Assembly (NCBI GenBank): GCA_944325235.1
Contig: CALUZE010000008.1
Coordinates: 1-19,152 of the forward strand
Direction: 5' to 3'
From: an uncultured Elusimicrobiales bacterium
Lineage (GTDB): Bacteria > Elusimicrobiota > Elusimicrobia > Elusimicrobiales > Elusimicrobiaceae
DNA: 19,152 nt
A program made the translations under genes and the position numbers. The notes beneath the pieces were generated by a model. The model made no database searches, was not told where the DNA came from, and was given only the letters and a program-made list of their open reading frames with translations. How positions within the stretch are numbered: position 1 is the first letter of the stretch; the number at the start of each line of letters is the position of its first letter. Below are positions 1 through 6,011 of this stretch, one piece after another.

Positions 1-9
1 CACCAACAT
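1..9 (-). CDS. Start of next operon gene, probably PTS enzyme I (3 codons only)
   Basis: Only ATG TTG GTG (Met-Leu-Val) lies inside the window. It is preceded on the minus strand by AAGGAG (16-21) at good Shine-Dalgarno distance, and it begins 13 bp after the stop codon of HPr. In clusters of this type the gene after HPr is usually ptsI (enzyme I, which takes phosphate from PEP and gives it to HPr His15). That identity is inferred from gene order alone; three residues cannot identify a protein. Confidence 0.4.
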
Positions 10-22
10 ACTGCGCTCCTTG

Positions 23-292
23 TTAGAATTCTTCATTGAATTTGTCGTCAAATAGTTTTTTGATGGCTTCAAAAGCTTCTTTTTCGTCCGAGCCGTCGGT
101 GGTCAGCTGTACGTGCGAGCCGAATTCCGCCGCCAACATCATCACGCCCATAATGCTTTTGGCGTTTACTTTCACGCCGTCTTTGGCCAGCTGAATATCG
201 CAGGAAAATTTGGCAGCCGTCTGCGCCAGCAGCGCAGCCGGACGGGCGTGCAACCCCAGACGATTGATAATTTTAATGTCTTGCTGTATCAC
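23..292 (-). CDS. ptsH: Phosphocarrier protein HPr
   Basis: Cytoplasmic phosphocarrier of the phosphotransferase system, 89 residues, the usual length for HPr. I chose a GTG start at 292-290 instead of the longer open frame. It has AAGGGG just upstream, and it places the active-site histidine exactly at residue 15 (GLHARP) and the regulatory serine exactly at residue 46 (NAKSIMGVM), the family's standard numbering. His15 is phosphorylated by enzyme I and passes phosphate to the IIA protein. Ser46 in this context is the target of HPr kinase, which is encoded in the same operon (hprK). The gene begins 10 bp after the IID stop. Keeping both sites means HPr can serve transport and signalling. Very secure. 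Confidence 0.95.
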   Translation of the reverse strand: MIQQDIKIINRLGLHARPAALLAQTAAKFSCDIQLAKDGVKVNAKSIMGVMMLAAEFGSHVQLTTDGSDEKEAFEAIKKLFDDKFNEEF

Positions 293-302
293 AAATGCCC
301 CT

Positions 303-1124
303 TTATAAGTAGCAGACGAGGTTGAACACCACCACCGCCGCCAGATATAAGTACATGTTCGGTATACGCAATTTGCGGGTGACAAAGCTGATCATCACAA
401 AAAACAGCACGATGACGGCCCGCGTGACGAAGTGTACGTCCAATTCGGAAAAATCTTTTAAATAGTGGTATAGGCCGAACAAAATCATCCCCACCGCCAA
501 CACTAAACCAATGCGTTTGGCGTTGTAGATGGTTTTGTTCCAGTCAAAGCGCGTCAGCCCGAAACAGCTTTTTTCATCCGCGTTGTAACTGATTTTAATG
601 CCCTGCCATTTGACAAACAGCGCAATGGCGTTAAATACAAAGAACGCGACCCCGCCCGCAAAAAACACATACACAAGCGGCACGGAAGCCGGCAAATCAA
701 CTTCAAAAAAGTTTATGCCCAGCATCAGCCAGATAAACAGCGCAATGAGCAGCGTGAGCGGTTTTAACGCGCCCCAAAACAACCGGTCCCCGATGGACGC
801 GGTGGTGATGGAAAGGCCCTTTTTGATGGAGGCCCATTCGGTTACTTTTTCTTTAAATTTAGTAAGCGATTCCGCCTTGGCAATTTCTTCTTCCTGCCGG
901 GCAAGGGCGCCAAAGCAAAAGGATGCCATCACGGGCTGGGTGTTAAAAATTTCCAAATAGCGCTGCAACACCGAGGGCAGTGCGTCGCGGTCGTTTTGAT
1001 AGGCTTCCTTTAAAAACGGCAGCATCACAAACGTCAGCCCCAGGTTTTGGTATTTCATATAATTCCAACCGGTTTGCAAAAAGAACGAGCGGAAAAATAT
1101 ATTCAGTCGCATTGCAAAGCGCAT
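303..1124 (-). CDS. PTS mannose/fructose/sorbose-family IID component
   Basis: Membrane component of a mannose-family PTS permease, 273 residues, normal for IID. The N-terminus carries the family pattern (RSFFLQTGWNYMKYQNLG, about residues 11-28), followed by LPFLKEAY and a short segment rich in Gln, Pro and Phe (NTQPVMASFCFGALARQEEE). The C-terminal half has hydrophobic segments at about residues 122-140, 150-170, 206-222 and 234-270. The ATG at 1124 was preferred to the ATG at 1112 because GAGGTGAG lies 6-8 bp upstream. It follows IIC by 4 bp. With IIC it should form the sugar channel. The sugar cannot be told from sequence. Confidence 0.9.
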   Translation of the reverse strand: MRFAMRLNIFFRSFFLQTGWNYMKYQNLGLTFVMLPFLKEAYQNDRDALPSVLQRYLEIFNTQPVMASFCFGALARQEEEIAKAESLTKFKEKVTEWASIKKGLSITTASIGDRLFWGALKPLTLLIALFIWLMLGINFFEVDLPASVPLVYVFFAGGVAFFVFNAIALFVKWQGIKISYNADEKSCFGLTRFDWNKTIYNAKRIGLVLAVGMILFGLYHYLKDFSELDVHFVTRAVIVLFFVMISFVTRKLRIPNMYLYLAAVVVFNLVCYL

Positions 1125-1128
1125 AATC

Positions 1129-1734
1129 TCACCTCGCCTTTAGGCGGAACGCAGGTACCAGCGTGGCCAGCCCGATCCACGGGACGGCCATATACGCAAA
1201 CCGGCACGCGAAATGCGCCTGAGTCGGAATATAGGGCAGCAGCCAAAGCATGCCTTTGCCGCAGACCCACGTAAAGATAAAAATCAATGCAAAATTCATC
1301 ACAAACGACGTCGCCAGCGTAAATAAGACCGCACGGATGACGGCGCTGGGTTTTTTAAGAATTTGGGTTTCCCAATATACCAGCCATTTAAAGCGGTTTT
1401 TGCGCATATACCGCTCCGCCACGGCAAATAAAATCGCACCAACGACCCCAAAGAAAAACGCAAAATACAGCTCTATCCCTAACGCATGCAGCGCCAGCGT
1501 GACGGCCGAGCAGACCACCGCGCTGGGGGGCAAAATGCCGCCCAAGGGGCTTACGTCTGCAAAAATCAGTTCGGTAAACACGCCCACCTGCAGGCCGGCC
1601 ATCACGTCCCCCGTCACCAGCGACAACAGCGGCGCGGCGATAATCCCGCGGGAAAACGTAAGCTGGAAGGCGTACGTTGTATCCAGTTCTAACAAAGCGG
1701 CCAGCACACACAGCATAAACACTTCGGGGGTCAT
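1129..1734 (-). CDS. PTS mannose/fructose/sorbose-family IIC component
   Basis: Integral membrane protein of 201 residues with the IIC landmarks: an Asp in the first helix (ELDTTYAFQL), a Pro-containing GIIAAPLLSLVTGD, GLQVGVFTELIF, and the loop SPLGGILPPSA. Five or six hydrophobic segments are visible. It is shorter than the roughly 240-270 residues usual for transport-type IIC proteins, with the loss mostly towards the C-terminus. Its ATG overlaps the IIB stop (ATGA, 4 bp), a sign of translational coupling. It should work with IID as the translocation unit; the short length leaves some doubt whether it transports efficiently or mainly supports regulation. Confidence 0.85.
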   Translation of the reverse strand: MTPEVFMLCVLAALLELDTTYAFQLTFSRGIIAAPLLSLVTGDVMAGLQVGVFTELIFADVSPLGGILPPSAVVCSAVTLALHALGIELYFAFFFGVVGAILFAVAERYMRKNRFKWLVYWETQILKKPSAVIRAVLFTLATSFVMNFALIFIFTWVCGKGMLWLLPYIPTQAHFACRFAYMAVPWIGLATLVPAFRLKAR

Positions 1735-2201
1735 TTTTCTATCGCCTCGCTTACGGAAATGGATTGGGAATTGGGCACCGCCCGGGTTTCTATGTTAATG
1801 CCCAAATCGCGGATGAGTTTTAAAAAGTGTTTGTCCGAGTCGTCCAAAAACACGTTTTCGTCCAGTTTTTGGGCCCCCTCTTTAAAATGCATGCCGCCAA
1901 TGTTGAGCGATTTAAGCCGCAAGCCGTCCTTGATGAGTTCCGTGACTTCCTGCAAAGAGCCCATCAAAAGAAAAATCCGCCGTTTGGATTGGGCGGCGTA
2001 GCGGGCGCAGTCGTGGGCGTCCAGGATGGTCAGGTCGTACTCGTAGGGCAGGCTGAGGCGCAGCAATCCGCGGTTGAGGCACGATTCCCGCCCTTTGGTG
2101 CAGGGAATCAAAATCTCATCCACGTTCAGTTCTGGCAGCCAAGCCTGTACGATTTGGCCGTGAATCAGGCGGTCGTCCACCCGCGCAAACACAATTGGCA
2201 T
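1731..2201 (-). CDS. PTS mannose/fructose/sorbose-family IIB component
   Basis: Cytoplasmic 156-residue phosphotransfer protein, full length for the family. It starts with the standard motif (FARVDDRLIHGQIVQAW), and His14 in RLIHGQ is the expected phosphorylation site that receives phosphate from IIA and gives it to the incoming sugar. The segment IGGMHFKEG near residue 100 matches the conserved NIGGM-type motif of IIB. Start ATG and IIA stop share one base (TAATG), and the stop overlaps IIC by 4 bp, so all four PTS components are probably translated together. Confidence 0.92.
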   Translation of the reverse strand: MPIVFARVDDRLIHGQIVQAWLPELNVDEILIPCTKGRESCLNRGLLRLSLPYEYDLTILDAHDCARYAAQSKRRIFLLMGSLQEVTELIKDGLRLKSLNIGGMHFKEGAQKLDENVFLDDSDKHFLKLIRDLGINIETRAVPNSQSISVSEAIEK

Positions 2202-2608
2202 TACAGCCCCTTAATTAACAGTTCCGTTGCATTGATGACGGCGCGTTTGCCGTCTGCTTCAATTTTTTCCGCCAGTTCCTTGGCCGACAATTTCTTGCGG
2301 CTGTTGAGGGCGGTGAGCAGCATGCTCAAATTCAGCCCCGTAATCACGTGGCATTTGGGCAAATCTTTGCTGGCCGTCAGCGAGATATTGGTGGCGCTTC
2401 CGCCGAAAATATCCGTCAGTACGACGGCGCCTTCTTCGCAGGTTTGAAGCAACGCGTGCAATTTGGCCGCTTCTTTTTCCACCGAAGCAGCCGCCGTTAC
2501 GGAAAAAGCGGCCAGGCCTTCATCGGTCGGTTTGCCGATGATTTGCGCCGCCGTTTCCAACATTTCCTGGGCCAAGTGGCCGTGGGTTACTAAAATGATT
2601 TTTACCAT
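2201..2608 (-). CDS. PTS mannose-family IIA component
   Basis: Cytoplasmic 135-residue IIA protein. The phosphorylation site is His9 in the N-terminal VTHGHLA, which follows a beta strand as in the mannose IIA fold. LTDIFGGSATN (about residues 64-74) is the family's second signature, around the active site. It takes phosphate from HPr His15 and passes it to IIB. It lies 2 bp after rapZ and overlaps IIB by one base. It belongs to the mannose (IIA-Man) family, not the nitrogen-PTS (PtsN) family found in the comparable enterobacterial cluster. Confidence 0.92.
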   Translation of the reverse strand: MVKIILVTHGHLAQEMLETAAQIIGKPTDEGLAAFSVTAAASVEKEAAKLHALLQTCEEGAVVLTDIFGGSATNISLTASKDLPKCHVITGLNLSMLLTALNSRKKLSAKELAEKIEADGKRAVINATELLIKGL

Positions 2609-2610
2609 AA

Positions 2611-3468
2611 TTAAAGTCCTATATCTCTGTGAAATTCGGTTGCATTCAGCCCGGCCTTTACCAATTGCTGTGCCAGTTCGTGCGCCATAAATACGCTGCG
2701 GTGTTTGCCGCCGGTGCAGCCCATGGCAATGGTCAGGTAGCTTTTGCCTTCCTTTATATACTTTGGTATCAAATATTTAATCAAATCTGCAAATTTGACC
2801 GCAAATTCCCGCGTTTCTTTGAATGACATAATGTAATTTTGCACTTCTTTGTCCAGGCCGGTTTTGTCCCGCAGTTCGGGCACATAATAGGGGTTGGGCA
2901 AAAAGCGTACGTCCATCACGATATCGGAATCTTTCAAAATGCCGTTTTTAAAGCCGAACGACACAACGGAAATTTGCATGTCGCCTTCGCGCGTGAGGCC
3001 CAGCAGGGCAGAGAGTTTTTCTTTCAGTTCGCCCAGTTTCAGGTCCGAGGTGTCAATCACTTTGTCGGCCATGGTGCGGATCGGGCTCATCAGTTCCCGT
3101 TCGTGGGCGATGGCCGCGGCCAGTTTTTTGTGAATCGGGTGGCGATGTTTGGTTTCCGAAAAACGGCGTATCAAACATTCTTCCGACGCGTCCAAAAAGA
3201 TGACTTTCACCACAAAATCGTCGGCCACCATGGAATTTAAAATTTTGGGCATATCTTTGAGGCGTCCGCCTTCGCGCACGTCAATGCCCAGGGCGATGTC
3301 TTTGCCTTCGCCGCTTTGTTTGATGTAATCGGTAAAATTTTTAAAAAGGGCCAGCGGCAGGTTGTCCACGCAGTAAAACCCGAAGTCGCCAAAAATTTTC
3401 AGCGCCTGGGATTTGCCGGCCCCGCTCAGCCCGGTGATGATAAAAATACGTCTTTTATTGTTTGACAT
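2611..3468 (-). CDS. rapZ: RapZ/YvcJ family nucleotide-binding protein
   Basis: 285 residues, full length for the family. The N-terminal P-loop is ITGLSGAGKS (residues 11-20), followed by FYCVDNLP (31-38), RFSETKHRHP (102-111) and VIDTSDL (137-143). The C-terminal domain has SFGFKNG (170-176), DVRFLPNP (186-193) and GCTGGKHRSV (250-259). The protein binds nucleotides. In E. coli the homologue guides decay of a small RNA controlling glmS; in other bacteria the role is less clear, and nothing here shows an RNA target. The start is ATG with AAGGG upstream and lies inside the last 14 bp of hprK. Linkage of rapZ with hprK and PTS genes is common in several phyla. Confidence 0.95.
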   Translation of the reverse strand: MSNNKRRIFIITGLSGAGKSQALKIFGDFGFYCVDNLPLALFKNFTDYIKQSGEGKDIALGIDVREGGRLKDMPKILNSMVADDFVVKVIFLDASEECLIRRFSETKHRHPIHKKLAAAIAHERELMSPIRTMADKVIDTSDLKLGELKEKLSALLGLTREGDMQISVVSFGFKNGILKDSDIVMDVRFLPNPYYVPELRDKTGLDKEVQNYIMSFKETREFAVKFADLIKYLIPKYIKEGKSYLTIAMGCTGGKHRSVFMAHELAQQLVKAGLNATEFHRDIGL

Positions 3469-4405
3469 TGGAACCCTTTTTCATTTTGTCCAAGATTTTT
3501 TGGCTAAACTCTTTGGCCGAAAAAATGCCTTGGCTTTTAAGCTGTTGGTTAAGGGAGGCCACTTCAATCAGCACCGCCAGGTTGCGCCCCGGCGTGACGG
3601 GCAGCCCCAAAGAGGGAATTTCTATCCCCAAAATGTTAGTCGTTTTCTGCTCCACTCCCAGCCGGTCCAGCGGCTGCTTGTTGGGGGAGGTCAGCACCAC
3701 TTCCATATCAATGTTGGTTTCGTCCAGCGTAGACCCTACGCCAAACAGAAGCGGCACGTCCAAAATACCCAGGCCCCGCACTTCCATATAATGTTTAAGC
3801 ATCGTCGGGCAGGAGCCGACCAGAAAACGGCCAAACCGTTTTTGCACTTCCACCACGTCGTCGGCCACCAAAATGTGGCCGCGTTTTATCAGTTCCAACG
3901 CGCATTCGCTTTTGCCGATGCCCGCATCCCCGCGGATCAGCACCCCCGTGCCGCTCACGTCCACCAGCACGCCGTGTATGTGCGTGACGGGGCAGAGCTT
4001 TTCGTCCAAAAAGCGTGTAAATTCCGCCACAAAAGCGGAAGATTCCATTTCGGTTTTCAGCACCGGCACGTCGGAGCTTAAGCAGGCTTTGCGGATGGCG
4101 GGCAGCGGGTCCAGCCCGGCCGCCATAATCACGCACGGCACTTTGCCTTCCACCAACATTTTTTCCACATTGGCGCGCAGACGGGTTTTGTTTTCCTTCA
4201 CGCAAAACGCGTGTTCCCCGCGGCCGAACACCTGCACCGAATTGGCGCGGAAACTGTCCAAATGACCGCACAACGCCAGGCCGGGGCGGTTGACGCTGCC
4301 CAGCGTAATCTCGCGGTGAATATACCGTTTGCCGCAGACCAGCTCCAGGTTAAGGCGTTTAACCTGGAGCAGTTCTGCTACGGTGATTGATTTGGTAAAT
4401 TCCAA
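3455..4405 (-). CDS. hprK: HPr kinase/phosphorylase
   Basis: Bifunctional enzyme that phosphorylates HPr on Ser46 with ATP or pyrophosphate and removes that phosphate with inorganic phosphate, coupling PTS activity to cell energy state. 316 residues, family length. Visible landmarks: His144 in IHGVLVDV, Walker A GDAGIGKS (159-166), LVADDVVEV (179-187) and the HprK signature MEVRGLGILDV (207-217). The N-terminal domain (1-130) is of the expected size. The start appears to be TTG: no ATG fits the N-terminus (the next Met is residue 83), a G-rich GGGGGCGG lies just upstream, and the N-terminus (SITVAELLQ) matches the family's first helix. It sits 17 bp after hpf and overlaps rapZ by 14 bp. Its substrate HPr, with Ser46 intact, is in the same operon. 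Confidence 0.95.
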   Translation of the reverse strand: MEFTKSITVAELLQVKRLNLELVCGKRYIHREITLGSVNRPGLALCGHLDSFRANSVQVFGRGEHAFCVKENKTRLRANVEKMLVEGKVPCVIMAAGLDPLPAIRKACLSSDVPVLKTEMESSAFVAEFTRFLDEKLCPVTHIHGVLVDVSGTGVLIRGDAGIGKSECALELIKRGHILVADDVVEVQKRFGRFLVGSCPTMLKHYMEVRGLGILDVPLLFGVGSTLDETNIDMEVVLTSPNKQPLDRLGVEQKTTNILGIEIPSLGLPVTPGRNLAVLIEVASLNQQLKSQGIFSAKEFSQKILDKMKKGSNVKQ

Positions 4406-4422
4406 GACCGCCCCCGTGTGGC

Positions 4423-4974
4423 TTATTTCTTTTTAACCGGTTTAATTAAGCCGTAGGTGCCGTCCAAGCGTTTAAAAATCAAGTTGATTTGCTTGGAGCC
4501 TTCGTCTAAGAAAATCCAGAACGAATAGCCGAGGCGTTCCATTTCGTAAGCGGCGTCTTCCGGGTTCATCGGGGCCACTTCCACCTGCTTGATGACGGAG
4601 AATTTCACGTCGTCCTGCGGCAGGAGCACATGTTCGGCAAAGGGATTTAAATCCACTTCTTTGACGGACCTTTTGCTTACCTTGCGGGCTTTGGCTTTGT
4701 TTTTGATTTTTTTGGCCTGCGCTTCGGCTTTCACGGCCGCGGCGTCGATGGCTTTGTAGAGGTTGCTTTCTACCGCGCTGGCGCTGATGGTGGTTTTGGC
4801 GCCGGTGTGCAGGATGATTTCAGCACGCTGGTTGATTTTCTTTTCCACGGAAATAAGCACTTGTGCGGAAACGATGTTGTCAAAAAAGTTTTCCACTTTT
4901 CCTACACGCGTGTTGATAAATTCTTTGATGGCCGGAGTTAATTTAATATTTTTGGCCGTAATTTTAATATCCAT
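4423..4974 (-). CDS. hpf: Ribosome hibernation promoting factor, long form
   Basis: 183 residues with two domains. Residues 1-100 form the S30AE/YfiA-like fold (MDIKITAKNIKLTPAIKEFI at the start), which binds the decoding region of the small subunit. After a basic linker rich in Lys and Ala (about 85-110), residues 125-180 carry the C-terminal dimerisation domain (VAPMNPEDAAYEMERLGYSFWIFLD, then INLIFKRLDGTYGLIKP). This is the long form that joins two 70S ribosomes into inactive 100S particles in stationary phase. GGAGGA precedes the ATG. As the first gene after a strong promoter it sets the level for the whole hprK-PTS operon, a pairing also seen in proteobacterial rpoN-hpf-ptsN clusters; no rpoN lies upstream here. 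Confidence 0.93.
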   Translation of the reverse strand: MDIKITAKNIKLTPAIKEFINTRVGKVENFFDNIVSAQVLISVEKKINQRAEIILHTGAKTTISASAVESNLYKAIDAAAVKAEAQAKKIKNKAKARKVSKRSVKEVDLNPFAEHVLLPQDDVKFSVIKQVEVAPMNPEDAAYEMERLGYSFWIFLDEGSKQINLIFKRLDGTYGLIKPVKKK

Positions 4975-5017
4975 AATTCCTCCGTTAAGTGATTACGAGA
5001 GAAACCCCCGTAGTGTT

Positions 5018-5046
5018 ATTAAACCATTAATCAGGCCCCCTGTCAA
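5018..5046 (-). promoter_or_regulatory. Promoter of the hpf-hprK-rapZ-PTS operon
   Basis: On the minus strand a perfect -35 box TTGACA (5046-5041), a 17-bp spacer and TTTAAT (5023-5018, five of six to consensus) with an extended-minus-10 TG one base upstream. Transcription would begin near 5011, giving a leader of about 37 nt before hpf. This is a sigma-70-type housekeeping promoter. Confidence 0.75.
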
Positions 5047-5411
5047 TGAAACCCGCGCGCCCGCGCGTACGGGGCGGCGTGTTTTGCCTGCGGTTTTTGA
5101 TAAGTGCCCGGCCGGGCCGAGCCAAACGCTGCGGGAGCAGCTTGCGCCGTGGAAGCGGATGAAAGCCCGCGCGGCGCGGACGGATAAACGGGTGCAATAA
5201 CGGTGTGTAACCGGTTATTGCCGGCAGCAGCGCGGCTGCACGGAAAGATGAAGAATTATTTGATGCGCCTCCGGGTACGTCGGATATAGTTAGTGTAGGC
5301 GCAATCGGCCAAAAATCAACCCCGCCGGCCCAAAGGCTGGCGGCCGGTGTGCCGGGAAAAATAAAAATGGGAGAACATCCCGATGGTTGGAACAGGGGGA
5401 AAGGCTGGCGG

Positions 5412-5481
5412 TTTAAAAATAAAAGAGGCGCAAAACGCTGAGGCACTGCGTGATGTCGTACAATGCGAGATGCGCCCCTTT
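5412..5481 (-). terminator. Possible minus-strand terminator or structured RNA element
   Basis: Read on the minus strand, AAAGGGGCGCA (5481-5471) pairs with TGCGCCTCTTT (5432-5422) over 11 bp with a single G-U pair. Inside, GCATTG (5465-5460) pairs with CAGTGC (5448-5443). The outer stem is followed by a T-rich run ending near 5414. The long 38-nt loop is unusual for an intrinsic terminator, so it could instead be the 3' end of a small RNA. Confidence 0.35.
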
Positions 5482-5491
5482 GCGTCGGATT

Positions 5492-5529
5492 GTTCATCCG
5501 CGCAAAAACGTTTTGAGGTGCGGACGAAC
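5492..5529 (-). repeat. 10-bp hairpin between two terminator-like structures
   Basis: Minus-strand GTTCGTCCGC (5529-5520) pairs with GCGGATGAAC (5501-5492) over 10 bp including one G-U. On the plus strand the same position would be an A-C mismatch, so the fold favours a minus-strand transcript. The loop contains a smaller CAAAA/TTTTG stem. Confidence 0.4.
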
Positions 5530-5540
5530 TGGCTTAACAA

Positions 5541-5568
5541 AACACCCCGCGCTCCCGCGGGGTGTTTT
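5541..5568 (-). terminator. Intrinsic terminator of the 74-aa protein gene
   Basis: Perfect 10-bp stem AACACCCCGC/GCGGGGTGTT with a 6-nt loop (5551-5556), 10 bp beyond the stop codon at 5577. A T-rich tract follows on the minus strand. The plus side also has TTTT, so it may work in both directions. Confidence 0.8.
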
Positions 5569-5576
5569 AAATCCTT

Positions 5577-5801
5577 TTATTTAGCGTTTACCATTTTAGC
5601 TCTGGAAATATCACCCTTCTTGTCCAAGAAGTAGAGATATCCTTTTTCTTTTTTGATACCGCATTTTTCTACTTTTTTCGGTTTGCCGCCTTTTTTGCCG
5701 CCTCTGGCCATTTGCACACGGGCGATGTCGCCGTCTTTGTCAATGTAGTAGAGGAAGCCGTCTTCGCGGTCCATTCCAACTTTCAGTACTTTTTCTGCCA
5801 T
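5577..5801 (-). CDS. Small basic protein made of two copies of a ~32-residue repeat, unknown function
   Basis: 74 residues, lysine-rich. The ATG at 5801 has a near-perfect Shine-Dalgarno AAAGGAGG. The protein is an internal duplication with a 39-residue period: residues 4-36 and 43-74 share the pattern K-V-x-K-x-G-(I/M)-x-x-E-x-G-(F/Y)-L-Y-(F/Y)-(I/L)-D-K-x-G-D-I-(A/S)-R-x-x-M, joined by a Gly/Lys linker (GGKKGGKPKK). Each unit looks like a short beta hairpin, with DKDGD/DKKGD at the turn. There is no signal peptide, membrane segment or cysteine pair. I do not recognise a named family and give no function; the basic charge would suit nucleic acid binding, which is only a guess. It is monocistronic with its own terminator and divergent from smc. 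Confidence 0.8.
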   Translation of the reverse strand: MAEKVLKVGMDREDGFLYYIDKDGDIARVQMARGGKKGGKPKKVEKCGIKKEKGYLYFLDKKGDISRAKMVNAK

Positions 5802-5842
5802 GTAGATAATCCTCCTTTTAAGGAAAACAGTCTTACCGAAAA

Positions 5843-5871
5843 AGTCTAATAAAATTTTCCGTGCTTTGCAA
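5843..5871 (-). promoter_or_regulatory. Probable promoter of the 74-aa protein gene
   Basis: Minus strand TTGCAA (5871-5866), 17-bp spacer, TAGACT (5848-5843). The -35 is good and the -10 is moderate (4 of 6). The leader would be about 35 nt and carry the strong Shine-Dalgarno. Confidence 0.45.
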
Positions 5872-5951
5872 GGGATTTTTTTCGTCGGAGTCTCTTCGGG
5901 CGGATTTTGGATGGTACGCGTAGGGGCGCCGACCGACGGCCCAAAAGGCCG

Positions 5952-5976
5952 ATTTCCCTATATTGTATAGGGAAAT
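5952..5976. promoter_or_regulatory. Perfect 11-bp palindrome, candidate operator of smc
   Basis: ATTTCCCTATA (5952-5962) and its exact complement TATAGGGAAAT (5966-5976) are separated by TTG. The palindrome covers the place where a -35 box would be and touches the extended -10 of smc, the geometry of a repressor operator. No T-run follows, so it is not a terminator. Which protein would bind is unknown. Confidence 0.55.
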
Positions 5977-5984
5977 GCTATAAT
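5976..5984 (+). promoter_or_regulatory. Extended -10 promoter of smc
   Basis: TGCTATAAT: a consensus TATAAT (5979-5984) with the extended-minus-10 TG. No convincing -35 is present at 17 bp, as expected for an extended -10 promoter. Transcription would start near 5991, about 20 nt before the smc ATG, with Shine-Dalgarno GAGGGGA at 6001-6007. Confidence 0.65.
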
Positions 5985-6011
5985 CAAAATATATCTACCT
6001 GAGGGGACCTT

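Larger units (their letters stand above)
5047..5540. other. Gene-free stretch rich in inverted repeats
   Basis: About 490 bp between the hpf promoter and the terminator of the small gene. No frame in it has a plausible protein or ribosome binding site. It holds several inverted repeats: an imperfect CAATAAC/GTTATTG hairpin (5195-5220), TGCGCCT/AGGCGCA (5264-5270 with 5297-5303), CCGCCGGCC/GGCTGGCGG (5322-5343), and two larger hairpins at 5422-5481 and 5492-5529. A weak minus-strand promoter-like pair (TTGATT at 5319-5314, TACACT at 5297-5292) is present. I looked for hallmarks of RNase P RNA, tmRNA and SRP RNA and found none. It may be a structured RNA or simply degenerate intergenic DNA. Confidence 0.5.

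Noticed and set aside
293..385. N-terminal extension of the HPr frame to 120 residues
   Set aside because: It overlaps IID, is Trp/Cys-rich and unlike HPr; the GTG at 292 gives exact His15 and Ser46 numbering and has a ribosome binding site.
3795..4271. 158-residue minus-strand frame inside hprK
   Set aside because: Arg/Gly-rich shadow frame; the hprK frame has Walker A and the family signature at the same place.
5027..5497. 156-residue minus-strand frame across the gene-free block
   Set aside because: No ribosome binding site, Pro/Arg-rich composition typical of shadow frames, and it covers the hpf promoter.
5047..5540. RNase P RNA, tmRNA or SRP RNA
   Set aside because: None of the conserved core motifs (such as GAGGAAAGTCC, a tagged tRNA-like end or the SRP loop) was found on either strand.
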